Origin: Usnea hakonensis
Lineage: Eukaryota; Ascomycota; Lecanoromycetes; Lecanorales; Parmeliaceae
Length of the DNA stretch: 64,000 bases
Reading direction: 5' to 3'
Assembly (NCBI GenBank): GCA_013423325.1
Contig: BLJB01000092.1
Span: 93,145 to 157,144 of the forward strand
Below the pieces are notes generated by a model, which saw only the letters and a list, made by a program, of their open reading frames with translations, was not told the DNA's origin and did not search any database. The first letter of the stretch is position 1. Each line of letters opens with the position of its first letter. Shown here piece after piece: positions 34,982 through 45,464 of the stretch. Both the position numbers and the translations under genes were made by a program.

Positions 34982-36221
34982 ACGTCCAATGGATAAACAA
35001 TGTACATCCACGACTTGCTTAGTATCGAGTTATAATCCACAGTATGTTGTAATTTTTCGCAATGGAACAGTACTATTTCGATCCTCTTTCCAGCCCACCG
35101 CCCAATCTCCATCTAAGCTACATGGCTTAAACATTCCACATAACCAGCCGCTTTGACTAGATACATCCACAAAAAGCACCCATCGCCGCGATCGGTTTGT
35201 ATGGATCAGGTCAATTAGCACTTTAGACTAACAAGCAGCGATGAAAGATCTCAGTAACCACAACAAGCAACGCCGATACCACAACAGATTCAAATCCGTC
35301 CATTAGACAACCATACTCATACAAATCGCAGAAGTCCTTCCCCCATCCCATCTCCCCCCCCTCAAAAAACCAAACCCTATCATTTCCCTCCTCCGTCGTA
35401 CCTACCACATCTCCAGTCCACAGTCCCCAACACTCTCCATCCGCGTCAAAAAGCTTGCGTGATATAAAAACCGACAACGCATCCATCCATCGATCGCCCC
35501 TGCGTAAACCAGCAACGACCTCCGCACTATCTAAACTCTGCATCGCCCGCTCCTCCATCCCTCATCTCCATAACGTTTGGAGTATAGCACCAAAAATCAA
35601 GGTGATGCTGATGCTGCCCGGGGAGTGCTTGCGGGGGGCGCCGACCGTTCGAAGCGGCGCGATGCCCAGCCTTTTTTCTTTTTTCTTTTCAGGCTTCGTG
35701 TGCGGGTTAGGCCGGGGGCGGGGGCTGTCGTTTCGTGTGTTGCATTAGCTGATTCGGGGGGGGGGGGGGTGGATGGCGTGTGGATGGATGTGTTCAGGTA
35801 CGCGCTGCTTTGGGCCCGGATAGTTGCGCCCCGGGGTTTTGGCGCGCTGCGGGGTTGATTAGGCTGTTACAATATAGATGTATAGCCGAATCCCATCTTT
35901 AGGTATTATCAAGCATAAGTACGGTGCACCTACAGGCTCCGATACCATAACGGAGGACTGCACCAAAAGTTTTGTAATATGTTAGGATTTTTCGGATAAC
36001 AAGGTACTCTGCACCCAAGACTGGGGCTGTCTTCCGAAAGTAGGGCTAGGGCTTTGTGGCAGGACTTTTGGTGCAGTCCGTAAGCTACTCGTCGACTTAC
36101 AACATACGTTCACCTTATATACCTCTATTTGATGAAGCTTAGATCTCTTTGGCGTATGCTAGGCTCGGTACCCTAGCCACCTCCGACAAACAAGTCGACA
36201 GAAAGCTACCCTAACAGCCTT
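34982..36221. other. Intergenic; doubtful small frame and a MITE
   Basis: A minus-strand frame at 35223-35558 (111 residues, starting MEERAMQSLDSAEVV) has protein-like composition but no recognised family; I do not call it. 35,580-35,860 is GC-rich with a 13-nt G run near 35,757. The inverted-repeat element at 35,955-36,079 is listed separately. Confidence 0.55.
35955..36079. mobile_element. Short inverted-repeat element (MITE-like)
   Basis: A perfect 16-bp inverted repeat bounds it: GGACTGCACCAAAAGT at 35955-35970 and its complement at 36064-36079, about 125 bp in total, with no coding capacity. The interior, including TTATCCGAA and TTTCGGAAG-GCCCC blocks on the minus strand, is matched imperfectly by 42,670-42,735. 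A 14-nt part of the terminal repeat also occurs at 1984-1997. A target-site duplication is not obvious. Confidence 0.6.
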
Positions 36222-38241
36222 TCAAATTTGAATCTCTGTCTTTTGTGGCTGGAATACAAATCCTAGCTTGCCCGGACGCGCCGTGAAGGAGTCTTTCAGG
36301 TCCCCAATTGAGCGAAGCCCGTCCTCGCCACGCGCAAAGGAAACCTCAAATTGGGATAATAAGAGTGCGGTGATGTATCGTACCTCCAACAGACCCAAGT
36401 TCTTGCCAGGGCAGGAGTGACGACCTAAGATTAGGACGCTGCCATCAGTAGCTGATTCATCGATGCAAAAAATCGAAATGGATGAGATGGTGACACGGCG
36501 TAAACATACCAAGATTGAAGGGATAGAAAGCTCGCTTGTCCTTAATCATTTCAGGCTTGGTGCTCCAACGCTCGGGTATGAACTCCTCTGGATGCTCAAA
36601 GCAGCTTTCGACTATTCACGTCAGTGGTATTGATCAATAGAGTGACTTGACTTGATCTCATGGCGCCACAGGAAGCGGTGTCTGAATTAGACTACTTTCG
36701 ACGGGATATAGTGTAGCGAGGAGCAACAATTGTAGTATCAGGTGGGATATAATGACCAGCGATGTGGACACCCTCAGCTCCAGTCATACATATACCGCCA
36801 GTGGAGACCACGGGATGAAGACGAAGAGTTTCGTATATCACAGCGTTAAGATAAGGGAGATCCTTTAAGACATTGAGATCGGAACGCCAATCATTGCCTT
36901 GGACTTCTGCACGGAGCTTATCTTGGACAGTTGTGTTTCTGGCCACGTTCTGGAAGATAAACAAGAGGGTTGTGCTGACAGTGTGACTATGCCCCGAGTT
37001 TGATTAGAAGGTGTCTTGATATGTTTGATATCAGACTAGACTCGGGATGTCGTACCTGCCAGCAATGATCATTGCCACAGCATCACCGTAAAGGATATCC
37101 ATATCCAACTTTGTTCCGTCTACACTGTCTTGTTTCGCAGCCCCCATCAGCCAGTACGAGACCTAGTAGACTAATTAGTTCAAAGCCATCTAAATCGCAT
37201 AGCAACTCACAGCACGTTTCTCAACGTCACGCACTGGCCATTCACTCATTGTCGACTTGCACCATGCAATCATGGCATTCCAGGTATGAGCGGCCCCTGG
37301 AACACTGAAAGCTATCTGTGCTAGCCAAGGTACGGGCGTAGCGAGACCAAGACAGTCCATACCATCTCGTACAAGAGTGACGGCGCTATGCCACTGGCCT
37401 GTTGCGAGCGCTTCAAACGACTTGTCGAAAGCTAAATCGCCCATTACATCGAAGCTGAAAAAATTGAACCAGTCGTTAACAACCACTGCTCCGCCTTCGA
37501 AGCTTTGACGTGCATCTGCAAGTTGTGTCGCATATTTCACAATCCTGAGCTCTTCGTCGCGAGTCGCTATAACCACGTCAGTCATTATCTGAGAATGCTA
37601 TTTACGGAGTCTCTACCTGTAGATTTTAAAGCTTGGTCCCATTTACTCTGTCGAGGTGCATAACCGGTCTTCTCACGAATCGAGTTCAGTGCTACCAGGG
37701 GATATAACATATCATACCAGGCAGCCTTTTTGCAGCTTGTACCTGGCCCACCGATAACGTTGAATACTTCAGGATGGAATATGGTCAGTTCAGAGGGACC
37801 TGTCACAAGTTAGCAGTGCGAATGACTGACTTTCGTCAAATGCTCACCAGTCCGCACAATAGATCCGTACTGCTTGTGCAGGCCGTCTAGGTATTTTTGA
37901 TTTGAAGAGTTGCAGACATTGAACAAATGCCAGAGCTTAGACGTTCGATTTAACAACGGGCCATTGAATGAGCGAAGAGGGTGGAAAACGATACGGTACA
38001 CGGTCATGCTGGTGAACAGCGCTGTAGCAAACGAGCCAAGGGTGAAGAGACTATCATCCATCACAACACGAAATCCGGTCCTTAGGCCAATCAAGAGCAA
38101 TACAGCGTATACAGTAAGGCCCAAGCGAAGCAACATTAGGGCTCGGAGATGGTGTTCTCCTTTGATGAAGAAGGCATTGTGGGAAACCAGGCCTGCTACT
38201 ATGCCCGCCCACACTCTAGAGTCTGAAAATAAATTATCCAT
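36222..38241 (-). CDS. Cytochrome P450 monooxygenase
   Basis: Seven exons on the minus strand: 37848-38241, 37617-37799, 37211-37566, 37056-37162, 36703-36986, 36510-36611, 36222-36424, about 542 residues. The N-terminus has hydrophobic anchors (RALMLLRLGLTVYAVLLLIG and a second one near residue 70). The core signatures are all present: I-helix AGSHTVSTTL at about 345-354, K-helix YETLRLHP (E399, R402), PEEFIPERW and the haem loop NLGRHSCPGKNLG, with the cysteine ligand near residue 480. The exon 5/6 splice (donor TCC C|GTCGAA) is the weakest site. The protein should be an endoplasmic-reticulum-bound haem enzyme hydroxylating or otherwise oxidising a cluster intermediate. It lies 0.5 kb downstream of the NRPS-like gene on the same strand, which supports a shared pathway. 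Confidence 0.88.
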
Positions 38242-38717
38242 GGACGAAGAAGGGGAATTGGGCAATGTGTTTGCAAGAAGATGTCTGAGGGGGTTGACTG
38301 TATCCGTGATCTTGTTACCAGACTCAATACAGCTTTACATGCGATCGCACAAGGCGGCGAAGTAGCGCTTCAAAAGAAATTTGGACCACGACTTCTCTTC
38401 CTGCATGAGAGCCAAAAGTCGTAGGACCACTCAGAGCCAACACGAGAAGCTGGCCCATTGTTCCAAATATGATGCAGAACAGAGTATGAACCTGCGCTGG
38501 GGTAATCCATGGAAGAGAAAGTTGAGCCGGATATCGCTCTGAGATGATGTAATAATAATGTATTACCATTACTTGAAGAAGTGATCTTAGAAGTATAAAA
38601 CAATTATATTATCTATGAAGTCATAACTGCGTATCTTCTGGGTCATAAACGATGGGATATAGTTTACGGACCAGTCTTCCTATTGTCGCTCAAGCCTTCC
38701 ATTCAAAAAGCAACCAT
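38242..38717. other. Spacer between P450 and NRPS-like genes
   Basis: This is the promoter region of the P450 and 3' flank of the reductase. A minus-strand frame at 38324-38569 has a hydrophobic stretch but no family and no splice link to the P450. Confidence 0.55.
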
Positions 38718-41700
38718 TCAAATTCCCATCTGCTTCAAGCACTCCATCAACCAACTTTCACTCGCCGGTTGCATCTGCCGAAAGGTCGGGCTCGCCTGAT
38801 TACTGTTCTCGGTACGATACCTGACCTCCATACCCTGACCTATTGCTTCAAAAAAGCTCAAAAGCGATACAGCAGGAGTGTAGGTTGTGCATTTTCGAAG
38901 TTCTTCGACCCACTCCGTCATCGGTACTGGCTTAGCTTTCATGCCACAGTATTCAGTCAAGGTCTTGATCAAGGTGGCCCACGAGCGAGGATTTGGATTA
39001 ACAAGGTTGAACACATGGCACTCATTTGACGAGCCTTCCGAGTGAAAGATGTCAAGGATGACGACGCCTAGCTCATTTATCGGGATCCAATCAATAAGGC
39101 TCACATTGGCGGGCATGACCCCCATTGTCATTGATGTCTTGATCAGAGCCACCAGCCATTCCTGCCTCGGAAAGGCGACATCACCTTCGATAGTCGAACC
39201 ACCGATCTGTCCAACACGCAGAATGGTGACAGGCACTCCAGATCGCTGGTTTGCTTCGTGAAGAACGCGCTCTGCAACGTACTTGCTTTCTGCGTAGCCA
39301 ACTCCAAGAGCGGCAGTGTAGTCATCAGTAGGAACAGTCTCCAAAGCGAAGCCGTTTCCGACGGTTCTAGCCCAATTCATAATGGAGGCCACCGAGGAGA
39401 TGAACATGATGCGTGATCTGAGGCGGCTTTTGAGACTCAAGTCAATCAAGTTTCGGATACCTTGAATTTGGGACTCGAACGAACTCAATGGCTGGTTGAA
39501 GTCTATTTTCCATGCATTGTGCACAATAACGTGGACGTCTTTGATAAGGATGTCGAAATCTTGAGATTCCAGACCAAGTTGCGCAATGCCCAAGTCTACC
39601 GTGAAGTACGATACCTTCTTTAGGTATTGCCGATTTAGCGCAAATCTCTTAGAAATCGCCTCTTCTTGGCGTTGTTGTGCATCTGAGCTCCGATTCAGGC
39701 AGAACACCTTTGCAACATCTGGATCTTTGACGAATCGGTACAACAAGTCGGTGCCCAGAGCACCAGTCGAGCCGGTCAGCGCCACGTTGATATTACTCGT
39801 AGGTCTTTCGCCAATCGAAGGTTGCTGGGACGGTAGGCTGCTTGTAAGCCGTTCCACGATGGTCTGGATTTCTGCAGCTCGACGAAAGTTGTTCTGGTGA
39901 GAGCGCTCTTTCGGGAAACACCCCGTGTTCACAAATGTGTGGAGTATTGTACCAAGCTTCTCGATACTTGGGTGTTCATAGATGAGTTGAGGAGTAATCC
40001 ATGACAGATCCTGAGAGCCCGAGATCCCTTGCAGACCATGTTTGAGTTTCTTGCAGAGATCTATGGATTTCAAGGAATCAAGTCCATACGCAAATAAGTC
40101 GTCGCCATCCGAAAGAGCTACTGAAGATGAAGGTGCAAGGATGACAGTCTCGCGTACAAAGCTAGAGACAGATTGTACCGGGAAGCTTGGCCGAAGAGTT
40201 GGTGTTTGATCTGTAGATTTATGAGCTTCAACGGCTTCCCGAGAATACAAAGCCTCAATCTCGGAAAAGTATTGTTTCTCGGTCACTTTGCGTACTATGG
40301 TACCTTTGCCAGCTCGAGTGAAAGGCTTGTCAGGGTTTGCAACAAGCATATTTGAATGGAGGATCCGTCCCTGGGCCGGTGAAACGGCGTTTGCTTGTTC
40401 GACTTTAGGCCAAATCTCGTTGAAAAGACTCTCTTTGTCGATGGGATAAGCTTTAGGCTCGACTAGGAGCGCGGCCTGATGTTTTCCTTGTCCGATGACT
40501 AAAGCACCAGCGAGCATAGGATGGCCCTGTATGATCAGTTCCATAGGAACAGGATTGAACTTCTCACTGTTTGATAGGACAATGATGTCATCTCTACGAC
40601 CGTAGTAAGACCATAGATCTGATTTCTGAGGATCTAGATGCTGCTTGAAAAGATCCTTGGTCCGCCATTCGTGGATACCTGGGAAGTTGTGGTTGAGAGC
40701 GGACATATTTTCGGTGTCAGCGTCTGCGAACAGCACTAATTCAAAGGCACCAGGTTCGTCGTCTGAGGGCTGCATTTCCATTTTGAACACTGGATTCCAC
40801 TCCATGTAGGCGTAGTCTCTCTGAGGATCTTGAGGAGCGAGCTGCGGAACTTGGAATGCTTCCGTAGAGCCATACAGTGGTACGAGCTCGGTGACTTGGG
40901 CCAGAGTCTCTCCCGCCTTCTGCGAGAATGGCCCTCCGGTGTAGCACAAAAAATCAAGACCTCTAAAAAGATCGAGTCCGCCGGGTTCATACAGGACTTG
41001 CTCCGCGATCGAAGGTGGGAGATAGAGGGCCTTTAATTTCTGTTGCTCCATTGCTTCTTTCATCAAAGCAGCACTAGGTGGCATCAACGCTGGACCTATG
41101 ACAGGACTTGACGATTCCGTAAGAATCGGATTGATTATGAGAGATAAGAAACCGGCAAGGTGAAAATATGGAAAGATAGTGAAGAACTTCCCTCCATGTG
41201 GACCGAAGTCCCAGATAGAGAAGTCTCGGTTCCTGCGACCAGCCACGGTGGGAAGATCCCGCTCTCTGTCTAAAACTGCAAACGAGCCATGAGTCATCGT
41301 CACAGGCTTCGGTAATCCTGGCAGTCTAGGTCAGCTAATTCTCCACGTTGGGTTGGGTCTTGTTAAAATACTGACCAGTGGAGCCTGACGAGTGAAGTAT
41401 CACTATGGGATCATCTCTAGCCTCATCAAAGGACTTTTTATAAGGATACTGCGGGCCAGTCCCGCTTAAGATCTCATCTAGCGAAGCAATTTGCGTAGGT
41501 CTCAACCCAGGGTGAATCGCAATGAGATTTTTCACCAAAGGAGCGACTTCTTCTGCATGAAGAAGCTTGGTGCAATCAGTCTGATCAAGAAGCATCTTAT
41601 TCGTTGGGGTTGGGTTCCTTGGAGAAGGAAGTAGGACCTATAGTGGTCAATTTTCGGAGTACAATCGCTTGATAGATGATAGACCTTATAGCCACACTTG

Positions 41701-41978
41701 ATCGCAGCCAAAAACACAATAGCACTTCGAATGTCAGGGAGTCCAATGTAGCACAGCGTCTCGAAGCTATTGCTACGTCCAACATTTTCCTGAAGCCACC
41801 ACGCAAGTGCATTGACACAGCGAGCCATGTCACTGACCGTGATGTCTTTGAAACCTTGGGAGAGGTCTTTTGTGAGGCGTGGTATAGTCGCATAGATTCG
41901 TCGAGGCGTAGAATCAGACAAATCATCTAGTACCTGGGGCAAAAGCCTTCTTCCGTAGCTGCGCGTTTGGGTAGACAT
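38718..41978 (-). CDS. NRPS-like enzyme: adenylation-carrier-thioester reductase
   Basis: Three exons on the minus strand, 41685-41978, 41376-41637 and 38718-41317, about 1051 residues, the usual length for fungal A-T-R proteins. The adenylation domain spans about 20-560: VLLPSPRNPT after exon 1, the ATP-binding loop HSSGSTGLPKPVTMTHG at about 180-196, VPLYGSTEAF near 331-340, and RRDDIIVLSNSEKFNPVP near 426-443. The carrier domain has FAYGLDSLKSIDL with the phosphopantetheine serine at about 600. The reductase domain has a Rossmann motif VALTGSTGALG at about 697-707 and the YxxxK catalytic pair in GYAESKYVAERVL. There is no condensation domain. Such enzymes activate a carboxylic acid, hold it as a thioester and release it as an aldehyde or alcohol with NADPH. 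The substrate cannot be read from sequence by eye. It is divergent from the UbiA gene. Confidence 0.9.
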
Positions 41979-43643
41979 TCTGAGCTCTCTCGGATGCCTT
42001 GACTGCAAATAATGTCCAGCACTACAAGTAGAAAGTGGAATCAAAAGAGGAGATATATAGCGATTATGTCAATGGTACTTGGTCCAATGCATATGTCTGT
42101 TTGCTCTTTGAAGAGTAATAAGGACGGCGCATCGGTAGTTCAAAGGAATTTGATAGATCTACACCCCCTTTTGATATAATCACCCTACCCCAGAAAGATA
42201 TGAAAACCACTCCACCACCGTTGGATTGGCGGCATTAGGAATCGAACTTAACACGGCACTAGTGAACACCCCCGCCCCCCGCCCGGATCAACACGCTATA
42301 CTCCATGTAATCACAAGTAATGACAATATATGAGTACTACTTCGTTACTCCAGAAATTCATATACTGAATATATAATGATAACACGCCACGCATTAGCAA
42401 TCCTACCAATAGGCTGCATAAAGGGGCAGACTAAGTATAGTAGATTCTGGCCTCCGCAATGGGTCAGATTAGGGTATATTTTTGCCCCGGAAACCTACCC
42501 ACAGAAACCAAAATCAGGCTCTAAACCACGCTCCCAAGGTCAAACCCAAACCTATTACGTAGGGTATCCATGGGTTTCTATGGTAACTACACTGAGCACA
42601 AGATAGGTCGTCAGTGTCATACATGAAGAAAGGGTGTGACTCCACGGAGATTTGCTCCAAAAAACATAATTTCCCTTTCGGAAGGCGGCCCCAACTTTGT
42701 ATACAGGGTGTTATCCGAAGGAATTTTAGCGTTGCAGAACGGTTGCTAGTCAGAGTAGAGTGGGTCCGGATTTCGTAGCATCTATCCGGATCAGCAGTAC
42801 TATTGGCTGCAAATATAAAGTAAAGCGAGACATAGGCAAAGATAATTTAGTCACGAATTCAAATGCTTCACCTCTACTCATGCAACTTCACGGCTTTGTG
42901 CAAGCCAAAGGACCTTGAGATCACTCGTTGGTGCTACTGTTGATCGCATCGTCACAACCCCGCTCCGTGATTTCCGTTGACACTCTCGAAGCTGAGCGGC
43001 TGATCGTACGGGAATGAGCCTATAGCCCAATTACCATAAGATAACGTGGTCGTAATCTTCCACTTTACCCCCGAGAATGGCCAAACAGTTTGGCAGCATT
43101 CACAGGATGTACCTACCTGCTGCGGATGGATCTCTGACTCGAACAACCCCTCTCCCAACTCTTTGAACTAATTCACTTATCCATAGGAGTTCCACCTGTC
43201 TCAAGTTTTTGATACAACACTTTCAGACGCTAGGGGTCTTCGGTACGTCTTCTACAGATTGTATTGAAACAGAATTGCGTGATAAGTAAGCGCTAAGCCA
43301 AATAGAAGCATTGCGTTTGTTTCACTCAAAGCGTGCATGGGCATAAGTGCTAGCCTATCATCACCAAAGCAATTTCCCGTGGACCCGTTGTTTATTACGA
43401 GCCGAATTCTATAGCGCCCGGACCACCAAGATGATTGTCGGTCGATGTCACCATGATCTGCTCGGCGGAAGCCAAGACTCTTCGAACCCCTGCATATGAT
43501 GCCTGTAATCTTTTCTCTCGAGTGACTTCTCTATTTGAGGATGAAGAACAAGAGAATTCTAGAGACGCTGCCTGATATTTCTTCCAACATTGACTAGATC
43601 AAGCGCTCTACTTGACTCTACCCAAGTCAAGCTTCTCAGGGAA
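41979..43643. promoter_or_regulatory. Shared 1.7-kb intergenic region between divergent cluster genes
   Basis: The NRPS-like gene reads left and the UbiA-type gene reads right, so this is the likely common control region. No gene is supported. 42,670-42,735 contains blocks (TTTCGGAAG, GGCCCCA, GTTATCCGAA) shared with the inverted-repeat element at 35,955-36,079 and is probably a decayed copy. I did not recognise a defined transcription-factor site. Confidence 0.5.
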
Positions 43644-44646
43644 ATGGCTATAGCCGATAAGCAAGTCAAACGTGACTACAGTGGTTGCACCAAGGTTTGT
43701 ACACCTCACCTTTCAGCCTCAATCTGATTTCTCACACGCAGAGTAGATCATCTTTCTTGAACCACTATCTGATCTGCTATACCACGTTTACACCATCTTC
43801 CTCTTCACCGCAAGCGATTTTAAAACCATCGTTCTTCCGAGCACCGCGTTTGGCATCATAGGATGCTATTCTCGGCTTACTCAAGATCCGAGTCTACCAG
43901 GACAAGCAGCCCTTCAACGAATACCCCATGTTTTACTATGGACCTGGCTCAATCTGCTGCCCTTCAACATATCAAATCAGCGACAACCTAGCGCCATTGA
44001 GGAGGATCTGATAAATAAGCCATGGCGACCGCTACCCTCTGGACGGCTGACACCTAAGCAAGCCACCGCTCTAATGCTGATTTTCTATTCCTTGGCGCTC
44101 GCAGTCAGCGCATGCCTCCATGGGACGAGACCCTGCTTGATTCTCATGGTTTTGGGTTGGTGGTACAATGATTGCAATGGAGCTGAGAATTGCGGTACTC
44201 GGAATCTGATAAATGCTGCTGGTTACCTCAGCTTTACATATGGGGCATTTGAGGTCGCGGTGGGCTCACAAGCGCGCCTGAACGGAAGAGCGTATCAATG
44301 GTTTCTTATGATCGGCATGATAATTTTCTCTACTGTCCAGATTCAAGACATTCAAGATCAGGAAGGAGATCGCGCTCGCGGACGGAAAACAATACCCCTA
44401 GTCATCGGAGATATGCCTACTCGTTGGAGTATCGCCCTCCTTCTACCCTTCTGGTCCTTGCTAGCCCCGGCTTTCTGGCAGCTCGCTTCCAAGGTCTACC
44501 TTCTGCCTCTAATGCTCAGCGTACTCATTTCGATGCGACTACTCCGTCAACGAGCTGCGGCGGATGATAAGATGTCTTTTAGGATGTGGAATGCTTGGAT
44601 ATTAACAGTTTATGTGCTGCCAATCATGAGGCCAGTAAGACCCTGA
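43644..44646 (+). CDS. UbiA-fold membrane terpene cyclase/prenyltransferase
   Basis: Two exons, 43644-43694 and 43747-44646, about 316 residues. The first exon encodes MAIADKQVKRDYSGCTK; the second opens with IIFLEPLSDLLYHVYTIFLF. The membrane protein has eight or so helices. The first aspartate-rich region reads FNISNQ-x-QPSAIEEDLINKPWRPLPSGR (about residues 90-117). The second is QDIQDQEGDRARGRKTIPLV (about 217-236), with D218, D221 and D225 placed to bind magnesium and diphosphate. The IEED-x-INKPWRPLPSGR pattern is typical of the fungal UbiA-type proteins related to the fumagillin-pathway bergamotene synthase, rather than of ubiquinone prenyltransferases. It could cyclise farnesyl diphosphate or transfer a prenyl group. 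It ends without a long soluble tail. The gene appears intact. Confidence 0.85.
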
Positions 44647-45464
44647 CCATGGTCGTCCAGCATCTTGGAATCAGAGCCGATCGAGGTGTGATCCAGGCAG
44701 TCAAGGCTCTCGCAAATTCGATCTGATGCACCAAAGATTCAGACGTCTCATTGTCGCGCTGCAGCTCTACTAATTAGTCTAGCTCGGATAGAACCCGGAT
44801 GGAAGAAAGGTGTCGGTTGTTCGAAAATGCATGCGTTCATGTATGTCACAAAAGTAGCCTATTTGTATTTCCCTTTGACATAGATTCTGTTGTCAGAGCC
44901 GTTTGTAAATGCAGCAGGATTACAGGCCTTCCATGAGTGAAACTGGCCCTAACTAAAATATACCACTGAGTACGTGTGCGCATACTTAGATTTATTATAT
45001 GGCAGATCGAAGCGAACGCTTGGAGCACTGGTTCCTTCGGTCACAGACTAGGCAGGTGATGCCGAGATGTCACACATTCTTTAACAAGAAAGGCTTGTTG
45101 TGGCCTTCGGCCGCAACAATCTTCTTGGTACCTGCGGCCCTTTGGCCGATTGGACTATGTAGTAAGCGCACGAATCGGAATTATTCCAGGAACCACTTTT
45201 TTGAACACTTCAGTCTGTGTTATAGTATTTAGTTAGAACTAGCGCGATCTGGCATAGGGCTGCATTTGCTTGGCTACTTTAGCGAGAAGCCTCGGAGACG
45301 AGATCGGCATACTTGCCTTGCAGAAGGCTTGGCAATGTTGGGCGTCATTGTTTACTTTCCTGTGACACAAAAATCTTGACCCAAAGCACACAATGTAACA
45401 TCACCGAACAAGTCCGCAAAATACTCCTATTTGTTCATTTTGACAGTAAATAATTGTTTCAGAG
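44647..45464. other. Intergenic; no gene supported
   Basis: Two 60-77-residue frames without domains. I see no other feature. Confidence 0.6.

Noticed and set aside
35223..35558. Minus-strand frame of 111 residues starting MEERAMQSLDSAEVV
   Set aside because: Protein-like composition but no family, no splice partner and no context; below my threshold for a call.
38324..38603. Extra 5' exon or separate small membrane protein upstream of the P450
   Set aside because: The P450 already has a natural start with membrane anchors, and no in-phase splice links the frame to it.
42180..42300. Possible tRNA: the complement of AATCGAACTT resembles a T-loop GTTCGATT
   Set aside because: No matching acceptor stem, D-arm or anticodon stem could be placed around it.
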